Shown here: in pieces, positions 44,801 to 51,157 of the stretch
Position numbering within the stretch: the stretch's first letter is position 1
Layout: each line of letters starts with the position of its first letter
NCBI GenBank assembly: GCA_023436145.1
Contig: JAEZKP010000084.1
Location: 85,075 to 149,074, forward strand
Origin: Fibrobacterota bacterium
GTDB lineage: Bacteria; Fibrobacterota; Chitinivibrionia; Chitinivibrionales; Chitinispirillaceae
DNA: 64,000 nucleotides
Reading direction: 5' to 3'
Notes under the pieces: model-generated
Told to the model about the DNA's origin: nothing
Databases searched by the model: none
What the model saw: the letters and a program-made list of their open reading frames with translations, nothing else
Translations under genes and position numbers: made by a program

Positions 44801-46930
44801 CATCTTTGGAAAATACATTTTCTTAAAGGAGATGTAAGCAGAGCTCATGACTATATTTCCCACGCTGTTTCTCTGGCAAACCATACACATGAGAATCTGG
44901 AGATCAAGCCGCTTATTGCAGCAAGAACACTTATTGAGTGCTTGATGGAGGGTAAGGTAGATCTGCAAAAAGAGCCTCAGTTTCAGTTAACTTCAGAAAC
45001 ATCCACTCCGCTTCTTACTCAGTCACGACTGAAATTATTGCGTCTGGAGTATGAACTGCTCAGGGAAAACTATGGTATGGCCTGGCGTATCAGTACTGAA
45101 CTTCTTGCGGTTTATAATAGTCTGTGGTTTAATTATGAATACAGTGTACCACTTTTTTCTTTGTCATGTGAATTGGCTGTAAGAGATGTTCTGCACGGAA
45201 GAATGATTCGCTCTGCCCTTAAAGATGAGAAAAAAACTGTATCGGTGTTGCGTCGTTCACTGCTGATGCTGGTTTTATCATCATGGCGTTATAGGGCGTA
45301 TAAGGGAGTGGCTTACAGGTTTATGGCCTGGTATTGTTATTTAGTATACAACAGAAAAAGTTTAGCTTCCTGGTATTTTAAAAAATCAATTAAATATTGC
45401 CATAAGATGCAGATGAAACTGGAAGAAGCCAGAAGTTTGAGGGATTTTGGAATGTTTAATGAACAATGCAATCTCCCGGGAATTGCTGCAGATCATTATG
45501 ATGAAGCATTCAGAATCTTCAGACAGTGTGGAGTTTTACTTGAAGTACAGAAAATTCTGGAAAAGGTATCTCCTGATAATCGAAAAAAATTTCTGGAGGA
45601 GACTACCAGAAATTCTCTCAATCTGGCTGAAAACTCTAATCAGATCCGTTTTGATACTCTTCTTCAGGTGAGTTCATCTATTTCCGAAATCGCCGAATTT
45701 CCGGTTTTACTCAACCAGATACTTTCAGGAATGATCAAGGCTACCGGAGCGCAATATGGTTGCATATTTGTGAAGGGGCCGGAAAATGTACTCAAATGTA
45801 TGCTGAAGATGGATTTTCAGGGAAACAAGCTCAACGATGAAGATATAGTGATTTCAAGGGAAATCGTTAACAGAGCAGAAGAGAGCCGGCAGGTGGTAAT
45901 CATTAACGACGGCGGAGAAGAATGCATCAAGAATGATAAGGAAACCGAACGGATCCGGTCAGTTCTCTGTGTTCCGCTTTATAGAGAAGGTAGCTTTCTG
46001 GGTTGTGTTTATCTGGGCAACGATAAGGTTGCCGGCTTGTTCTCAGAGAGTGCAGTCAAAACCGCTCAGATTCTTTCTGCACATGCTGCTATTTTGCTTG
46101 AGAATTCATATTTGATGGAAAAATACAAGCAACTTAACCGGGATCTGGATACCAAAGTAAGACAGCAGACTCATGATATGATGGAAAAGAACCGCCAGTT
46201 GGAGATGGCAAATCTGAAATTGGTTGAATCGGAACGGGTTAAGGGGGTGCTTAGTGGAACTCTGGTGCATGACATAAAAAATTATGCTGCAGGAATCGAA
46301 GGTAATCTTCAATATCTGGGTAGAAAATTTGAGCAGGATAATAAAGTCAGAAGGGTTCTGGATGTGGTGAGCGAGACCTGCTCAGATATAGTTAGTCTTG
46401 CATCCAATCTGCTGGATATAGCAAAAATGGATGAAGGTAAACTGGTGGTAAGAGCCGAGTGTCTGGATGTCACCTATATTGCATCGATTGCGGAGAAGTT
46501 TTCTGTTAACACTCTGTTTGAAGAGAAGGAAATTCAACCGGTGATTATTCCTGCGAAAGAAAAGTTCACTATTTATGCCGATATATATCTTCTGGAAAGA
46601 GTCATTCAGAACCTCTTCAGTAATGCAGCAAAGTATGTACCCCGGCATGGCAGGGTGGAGATGAGTTTTGAGGCTGGTGAGCAGGAGAACTTCATCTGCT
46701 TTTTTAACTCCGGTGTTGCGATTCCAGAAAAAGAACGCGAAGTCCTTTTTGAAAAGTATGCCCGCATTGAACATCACCATTCTCAATATTCAAAGGGGTT
46801 GGGGCTGTTTTTTTGCAGAATGGTAATGAATGCTCACAAGGGACGGATATGGGTGGAAACAGATCAGCAGGGTAATTATTTTAAACTGGCCTTTCCTAAA
46901 AAACTGCCGGAAAGTCCTGGAGTGCTTTAG
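41831..46930 (+). CDS. Multidomain Ser/Thr kinase - AAA ATPase - TPR - GAF - histidine kinase
   Basis: 1699 residues. In order: a Hanks-type kinase-like domain (about 8-275) with HGDLHPANIF for the catalytic loop and YDLS in place of DFG; an AAA/STAND ATPase (about 295-600) with Walker A GGAGIGKS (near 328) and Walker B FVIDDLQWID (near 451); TPR-like helical repeats (about 700-1250); a GAF domain (about 1275-1425); a coiled coil; and a histidine kinase with His1480 in LVHDIKNYAAG, an N box NLFSNAAKY (near 1593) and GLGLFFCRM. The G1 region reads FFNSGVAIP, without the usual Asp. The order matches the cyanobacterial HstK type. A terminator follows. Confidence 0.9.
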   Translation: MASSEYEIVNCLISNDSHRLCVVKSRSGNEQFLMKSCDFDDSALELGKRNRYKRELEFISTFDHPNIFKPLSSENIESSVSIIYPYRKGTTLQRFFTAKVTLSIAEKLKMIIQLVEALEHIHSRGIVHGDLHPANIFVREDRGVEIYDLSMCMTVEEFSRRQDGLVVGTYPYLSPEQTGFTRFKVDTRSDLYCAGLILYQLLSNRFPFAVQTNTIEELLDFMLKTELEPIRSAPYYINEILLKALRSTPEERYQTAIGLKYDLKTALSIIQNENVTQEFIPGEKDTIIAVSRLHFFIAREKEIETLNKGISALKQKESSSFLITGGAGIGKSEIIRKFLTNEEIDSVYVIYARCNRFTPNQLYSTIRSLMLDFLAKIQDKDTKDKAILRERLNTLFMEYSGILCSVIPELKGYFDSVQSSEQQEKQWGAERITHILVSVLDMICNSFPLIFVIDDLQWIDSLSIDLLMRIKCSDSPKMLIFACKTEGKGCKHIFKYSLAQIADKMMEIQPFSRNETVWLIYSIFDQVKNEEILVDTLEHKCDGNPFMLIQMLRYLLDSSIIRKVKDNWVFVPELISEIPGNLDSVSLIKHKIANLAEREQHYLKIGSLMGGRIELAILEEVGGFDESQSKTILKKLESEGFLVTSFKGEVRFAHDKIQEVLLTSIPDEEKTFIYEALAVEYEALSDTKVEYLFDAAETFRRTSKLDRAVELSVKAARYAVEKAAYELAITYYRNALNLMEQTCRNGKTVCLDKRKIELALAESLMLNGKYEQALLIYNNHHLINDGNVIENCEILYKVGCIHLNIGEYLQAQDCFRNALAMLKIPFCANKSSFLFNTFRQIIYHLILHSPVRYLISQKDDPRKKLAVKILNKYSYALYYTDISSCFYPHFLALNISKFLVNCTEKVEISLQHNVIAYQVYFKCKIFDKLDKILEYVKKSGRKNLIASIRAVSGILYYYCAKWKESENTLLESIGEFKANGDNLNQILCLEHLWKIHFLKGDVSRAHDYISHAVSLANHTHENLEIKPLIAARTLIECLMEGKVDLQKEPQFQLTSETSTPLLTQSRLKLLRLEYELLRENYGMAWRISTELLAVYNSLWFNYEYSVPLFSLSCELAVRDVLHGRMIRSALKDEKKTVSVLRRSLLMLVLSSWRYRAYKGVAYRFMAWYCYLVYNRKSLASWYFKKSIKYCHKMQMKLEEARSLRDFGMFNEQCNLPGIAADHYDEAFRIFRQCGVLLEVQKILEKVSPDNRKKFLEETTRNSLNLAENSNQIRFDTLLQVSSSISEIAEFPVLLNQILSGMIKATGAQYGCIFVKGPENVLKCMLKMDFQGNKLNDEDIVISREIVNRAEESRQVVIINDGGEECIKNDKETERIRSVLCVPLYREGSFLGCVYLGNDKVAGLFSESAVKTAQILSAHAAILLENSYLMEKYKQLNRDLDTKVRQQTHDMMEKNRQLEMANLKLVESERVKGVLSGTLVHDIKNYAAGIEGNLQYLGRKFEQDNKVRRVLDVVSETCSDIVSLASNLLDIAKMDEGKLVVRAECLDVTYIASIAEKFSVNTLFEEKEIQPVIIPAKEKFTIYADIYLLERVIQNLFSNAAKYVPRHGRVEMSFEAGEQENFICFFNSGVAIPEKEREVLFEKYARIEHHHSQYSKGLGLFFCRMVMNAHKGRIWVETDQQGNYFKLAFPKKLPESPGVL

Positions 46931-46935
46931 TCTTT

Positions 46936-46953
46936 AGGCTGATAAGCCTTTTT
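46936..46953 (+). terminator. Intrinsic terminator after the large kinase gene
   Basis: AGGCT (46936-46940) pairs with AGCCT (46945-46949), GATA loop, followed by TTTT. Short stem but correct position six bases after the stop. Confidence 0.6.
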
Positions 46954-47032
46954 ACTGTCATGCGGTAATATATATTTCAAGGTGAATAAAGAAAAAGTAC
47001 GCTTTCACCGCTTTTAGGTAGTAGAGGATGGT

Positions 47033-47269
47033 ATGTCGAAGTTTTTCGAACGGTTTAAACCGATGTTGTTTTCCAGAACTGCTCTGAAGGTTATAGTTTT
47101 TGCAGCAGGTGGGTTTCTGTTTTACCGGAAACGGGGGACTGTAAAAAAGTCACTTTTTAAAAATTCCGGATTCATCGTTGCAATGCTTCATGGAATACTG
47201 CTATCATTAATTGCTATAATATACCGCTTGATTGTAGCTTTAAACTGGATTATTCAGCAGGCGCGCTGA
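47033..47269 (+). CDS. Small membrane protein
   Basis: 78 residues, basic (many Lys/Arg in the first half), with a hydrophobic segment at about 18-30 and a clear helix at about 47-70 (FIVAMLHGILLSLIAIIYRLIVAL). No family recognised. ATG follows GTAGAGGATGGT, a possible ribosome site. It stands between the large kinase and a non-coding stretch. Confidence 0.5.
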   Translation: MSKFFERFKPMLFSRTALKVIVFAAGGFLFYRKRGTVKKSLFKNSGFIVAMLHGILLSLIAIIYRLIVALNWIIQQAR

Positions 47270-47706
47270 ACAGAAACTCATGTTTGTCTGTGAAAAAGAA
47301 CCATAGCCTGTGTTTATTTGGAAGTGTGGCTTTTAAGATACACCGATAATAAAAATAATCATTGTCATGATTAATAAATTCCCTTGCCTGAAAGAATAGG
47401 TTTTATTATCGGTTTGCCTGTTTTTTACACCGCAAGATAAGTTCAATCCGTTTCAAATCGGTTAACCGAATATCGTCCCGTTGACTGACTTACATTAACA
47501 ATCCCTGCTGTTAATTTACCGTTTGGTTTACATACAAATGGCAGGAAATTACTTATTGAAAAAAACGTGCTGCCTTTGACTTACTGTGATATGCGGAATC
47601 CGGGAGGCCGCTGCTATTCTGTATTTATCTTTAGTGGAATCAATCGATTAAAGGTTTGCGATTCATGGCATTTCCCTTGCTTTTTTTAAGTAAGGGAGGC
47701 AGAAAA
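47270..47706. other. Intergenic region of about 440 bases with a palindrome and a sigma-54-like promoter
   Basis: No gene seen. A 12-bp perfect palindrome TCGGTTAACCGA lies at 47458-47469. The last 45 bases hold a sigma-54-type promoter, listed separately. The rest shows AT-rich sequence with no recognisable RNA. Confidence 0.4.
47666..47681 (+). promoter_or_regulatory. Candidate sigma-54 promoter (-24/-12)
   Basis: TGGCATTTCCCTTGCT contains GG at 47667-47668 and GC at 47679-47680, separated by exactly ten bases, in the TGGCA-N6-TTGCT context of the sigma-54 consensus (TGGCACG-N4-TTGCW; two mismatches). It would start transcription near 47690, just before the GGGAGG ribosome site of the lipoprotein gene. 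Confidence 0.5.
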
Positions 47707-48399
47707 ATGAAATTGCTCAACTGGATTGTAGGGCTTTGCTTTTTATTAACGGGATGCACTGGTCCCATGTTTAAAAGGCAGGAGCTATCGGTAAATGGGG
47801 TTTCTATCGGGGGAGTTTCCGGCTTAAGCATTCTGGTTGAAGCAGGAGTATGGGCTGGAAGTCCGCAGGTTGTGCAAAGAATTACTCCGGTAAAGGTCAC
47901 CATTTACAACAATAGTGGAAAACTTTTAGGAATACAGTACAGTAATTTCTGTATCCGGGGAATCGGAAGTAACAGTTTTTATGCTGCAATGCCTCCATAC
48001 GAAATCAGAGGTACTGCCGAAAATCCCTCTATCGTACTTCCATACCCTTTTCCGATAAAATCGGAAATCGAATATAACCAAAAATTCCAGATTGTCCATT
48101 ACTGTGCAAGGATGTATCCTGATTTACCTGCCTGTGAAATGAATTTAGAGCTGGATTTAGATTATTATACCCGGTACTATAGTAGATATGCCAGAATCCG
48201 ATTGCCAGAAGTGGAGATGCTCTCAAAGCTTATTCCTGAAGGGGTACTGGGAAATGAGGGATATATCAGTGGGTATCTTTATTTTGAAAAGATTGCCTCT
48301 ACAGAAAAGCAGATGGAATTTTGTGTGGATCTGTTTGATGCAAAAAGCAAGTTGCGAATAGGCAGTATAAGAATGCCGTTCTGTGTAATAAAAAATTGA
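47707..48399 (+). CDS. Lipoprotein of unknown function
   Basis: 230 residues from the ATG at 47707, chosen because GGGAGG lies eight bases upstream; the open frame extends further 5' through the promoter-like sequence. The signal peptide ends in a lipobox CFLLTGC. The mature part has a low-complexity GVSIGGVSG stretch and a beta-rich body (VKVTIYNNSGKLLGIQYSNF, ELDLDYYTRYYSRYARIRLP). No known family. The DUF302 gene starts 17 bases after its stop. Confidence 0.6.
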   Translation: MKLLNWIVGLCFLLTGCTGPMFKRQELSVNGVSIGGVSGLSILVEAGVWAGSPQVVQRITPVKVTIYNNSGKLLGIQYSNFCIRGIGSNSFYAAMPPYEIRGTAENPSIVLPYPFPIKSEIEYNQKFQIVHYCARMYPDLPACEMNLELDLDYYTRYYSRYARIRLPEVEMLSKLIPEGVLGNEGYISGYLYFEKIASTEKQMEFCVDLFDAKSKLRIGSIRMPFCVIKN

Positions 48400-48416
48400 C
48401 CTCTGGGGAGGGCGTG

Positions 48417-48806
48417 ATGAGTTCGTATGGGTATTTGCGATCGATCGATTCCGGAGTGGACCGGGTACTGGATAAATTACCGGCTTTACTTGAGAGGGAT
48501 GGTTTCATAGTTGTCAGCTCAATTGACATAGCACAAATATTGAAGCAGCGATTAAACATTGATTATCGCAGATATCATATTCTGGGGGTGGCAAACCCTT
48601 CTCATATTCTGAAAGCGCTGGATGTTGAACAGGAAATAGGGCTTTTGCTACCCAGTAACATTGTGGTATTCCAAAAACCCGGTGGAGGAACCATCGTGGG
48701 CACGGTAAGATCTACCACATGGCTGAAATTGACGGAGAATGATGATTTAAGGGAAATTGCGAAGTTTCTGGAAGCTAAACTTAAAATGATTATAGATGAA
48801 ATTTAA
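48417..48806 (+). CDS. DUF302 family protein
   Basis: 129 residues from the ATG at 48417, with a very strong GGGGAGGG four bases before. The sequence follows the DUF302 pattern: DRVLDKLPALLERDGFIVVSSIDI, then RYHILGVANPSHILKALDVEQEIGLLLPSNIVVF and a terminal helical stretch. The family, of unknown function, is found in many bacteria. It follows the lipoprotein and probably shares its message. Confidence 0.8.
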   Translation: MSSYGYLRSIDSGVDRVLDKLPALLERDGFIVVSSIDIAQILKQRLNIDYRRYHILGVANPSHILKALDVEQEIGLLLPSNIVVFQKPGGGTIVGTVRSTTWLKLTENDDLREIAKFLEAKLKMIIDEI

Positions 48807-48902
48807 CTGGTTATTAAACATCGTTTTTTCTATTTTATTAACTTAATCAGCAAAAGTATGATTATTAGTTTATTTAATTCTTCATGAGTATGGAATATTT
48901 TC

Positions 48903-49385
48903 ATGTTTGTTACTTCTATCGGGCAGGACTCACATCGTTTTGAGCCGCAAGAATCAAAAAAACCTCTTATACTGGGCGGAGTTACCATCAGCGATCATCC
49001 CGGGCTTTGTGGTAATAGTGATGCAGATGTAGTGCTTCATGCCATTACCAACGGGATTTCCGGTATAAGTGGAGTAAATATTTTGGGAAAAGTCAGTGAC
49101 GATCTTTGTTTGAAGCAGGGTATAACCGACAGTAAGGTTTATCTTTATGAAGCGCTTAAAACTTTAACAGAATACAAAATCGTACATGTTTCCATTTCCA
49201 TCGAAGCACGTCGTCCGCATCTTGCCGATCACATCTATGCTATCCGATCTTCTATTGCTGGATTACTATCCTTGAAGATAGAAAACGTAGGATTGACAGC
49301 CACAACTGGTGAGGGGCTTACATCCTTTGGAAAAGGGGACGGCATACAGGCGTTGGTAATAATTACTGCACAGAAATGCAGTTAG
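48903..49385 (+). CDS. ispF: Divergent IspF-like 2-C-methyl-D-erythritol 2,4-cyclodiphosphate synthase
   Basis: 160 residues, one IspF domain. Known function: closes the cyclodiphosphate ring in the non-mevalonate isoprenoid pathway. Metal ligands equivalent to E. coli Asp8, His10 and His42 are kept (GQDSHRF, SDADVVLHAI). Changes: the histidine in AHSD is Asn (GNSDAD), the aspartate in GDIG is Asn or lost (VNILG), the PDTDP region reads VSDD, and TGRGEG reads FGKGDG. It is therefore either a specialised variant or an inactive paralogue. No ispD is adjacent. Its 3' end overlaps the next minus-strand gene by 23 bases. Confidence 0.75.
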   Translation: MFVTSIGQDSHRFEPQESKKPLILGGVTISDHPGLCGNSDADVVLHAITNGISGISGVNILGKVSDDLCLKQGITDSKVYLYEALKTLTEYKIVHVSISIEARRPHLADHIYAIRSSIAGLLSLKIENVGLTATTGEGLTSFGKGDGIQALVIITAQKCS

Positions 49386-50535
49386 CTATGGGTATTGTTT
49401 TTTTCTGGATCTCCTTTTTCCAGATGCTTTGAGCTTTCTCAAACCAGAAAAACGGGGATTCCAGTAAAACTGTGTTATCACTGGGTTCAAGATTTTTAAT
49501 CATTTCTGAGAATCTAGCAAATAATTCTCTGGCTTCCACTGTATCACCAGTTTTAAAAAGAGACACTATTTCCATATAGTAGATTTTAGCCAGCTGGATC
49601 TGATCGGAATAGATCTTATATTTAAGTGCCTGAGAAAGCCAGAAATGACAATCGTCGAAAATCTTTTCCTGTTGATCTTCTTTAGAGTATCTAAGATTAA
49701 TAAATTTCATATAGCCAATCATATATGGGTTAAAACATGTTTTGTTGACTGCTGCGGTACGCAGGCAATCTTCTGCCAACAGATACATATAATAACAGGC
49801 CAGGCGATTTCTGGGATATTGAAAATTCAGTTGAAGATTGGAGGACTCAATTATCCGTTTCCGTTTGGGAATTGCTCTGGAGAGAAGCTGTTTTGTTTTG
49901 GGATCAACGGTTGAGCGAAAAGCTGTACTTCCGGTTTTATTGAGAATATTGAATTTCGACACATCTGTAGAACACATCAGACATTCGGTGCATATGATTG
50001 GAAGTAAACTGAAAAAATCAAAATGCTTATTATCAGTATTTGTTGGGAACGGGAAGTAATCCTCCTCTCTCCAGTTCCATTCAATTGAAGAACAATCCAT
50101 AAAATAGCCGATTACATTTGATGAACCGCAGATTTCACAGGAGCAGCGAAGACGGTTCATGCCGTTTTCATTGTGGGTATAAGCGAGATATTTCTGAGAT
50201 CTGCACTCGGATTCAATTTCGGAAATGGTATCGATGATAGGTATAGCTTTAGAAAGATTGGCGGTTTCCAGAATTTCTCTGACGGTTTGCGATGGACTAA
50301 ATAGATAAAGTGCTTTTCTGGATTCAGAAAGCCTTTTTTGAATATTCAGAAAGAGACGAATGATACTGGAATCGATGAATGTGGTATTGGAAAGATTAAG
50401 AACCAGATGGTTATCGGTGTACTCGTTCAGATGAGAAGTGAACTGAGGAGTAAGAGTGGGAAGGGAGCTCATATTTATAGCTCCTGAAAGAACAATCTCG
50501 GTAAACCCATTATTGACAATGAATTGCACTTCCAT
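49363..50535 (-). CDS. STAS-domain protein with a cysteine-rich C-terminal part
   Basis: 390 residues. The first 100 form a STAS domain of the anti-anti-sigma type (LVLNLSNTTFIDSSIIRLFLNIQKRL, with the usual Ser in DSS). The rest has two Cys pairs, CSCEICG and CTECLMC, about 60 residues apart, like a zinc ribbon, followed by a helical TPR-like tail. The zinc part resembles DUF2225. It could link a sigma-factor or anti-sigma partner to a metal or redox signal; this is inference. It overlaps ispF by 23 bases at the 3' ends. Confidence 0.7.
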   Translation of the reverse strand: MEVQFIVNNGFTEIVLSGAINMSSLPTLTPQFTSHLNEYTDNHLVLNLSNTTFIDSSIIRLFLNIQKRLSESRKALYLFSPSQTVREILETANLSKAIPIIDTISEIESECRSQKYLAYTHNENGMNRLRCSCEICGSSNVIGYFMDCSSIEWNWREEDYFPFPTNTDNKHFDFFSLLPIICTECLMCSTDVSKFNILNKTGSTAFRSTVDPKTKQLLSRAIPKRKRIIESSNLQLNFQYPRNRLACYYMYLLAEDCLRTAAVNKTCFNPYMIGYMKFINLRYSKEDQQEKIFDDCHFWLSQALKYKIYSDQIQLAKIYYMEIVSLFKTGDTVEARELFARFSEMIKNLEPSDNTVLLESPFFWFEKAQSIWKKEIQKKTIPIANCISVQ

Positions 50536-50620
50536 GGATACCCCCGGTAAAATATAGATTTCCTGTAAATATTAATTTTAGTATTACCTATACCGGAGTG
50601 CAATAATTTTCTTTAGAAAA

Positions 50621-51157
50621 TCAGTTTTTTCTTGAGTAATGAGGGTAAAAGAAACTTACCAATTCTTTATAGGGAAACCGCTGTTTATAGTTATGAAGCA
50701 GTGAGCCCAGAAAATGCAGTGGGTCATCAGATTTTGAAGAGGTGGAGATTGCAGGAAGTGAATAGATAAATTCTTTGCCATCCGGAAGTCTCTCTACTCT
50801 CATGTTGACCGGAATTTTCAAAGTGTCATTTTGTAAATCGGCATTAAGTAAAGTTACAGATATGCGCATGGTGGGATTACTTTCGGTATCTTCCACCATC
50901 TCATAATAACCGAATTTTTCACATCTGAGGAATTCCTCCTTTAGATTCTCCTTTATTTCCAAAATGTAGTTCATAAGAATCTGTTGAGTGGGAGCATCAA
51001 CGGGCCAGCCCTTAAGCTGTTCCAGTTGTGCTTCACTGATTAGGGGAGCAAGATAGAGTTTCTCATATGCTGCAGGTATGATAGCCGGTTCAAATCTTAC
51101 ATGCCTTGGTGTACAGAGAAAAAAAAGCAAAAAAAGGAATAAAATATTTTTCTTCAT
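50621..51157 (-). CDS. Small secreted protein linked to the metalloprotease
   Basis: 178 residues with an N-terminal signal (MKKNILFLFLLFFLC; the Cys at 15 could be a lipidation site). The mature part has the outline of an all-alpha/beta domain with no recognised family. Its ATG overlaps the stop of the upstream protease gene by four bases (ATGA), so it is coupled to it and probably works with it. Confidence 0.6.
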   Translation of the reverse strand: MKKNILFLFLLFFLCTPRHVRFEPAIIPAAYEKLYLAPLISEAQLEQLKGWPVDAPTQQILMNYILEIKENLKEEFLRCEKFGYYEMVEDTESNPTMRISVTLLNADLQNDTLKIPVNMRVERLPDGKEFIYSLPAISTSSKSDDPLHFLGSLLHNYKQRFPYKELVSFFYPHYSRKN

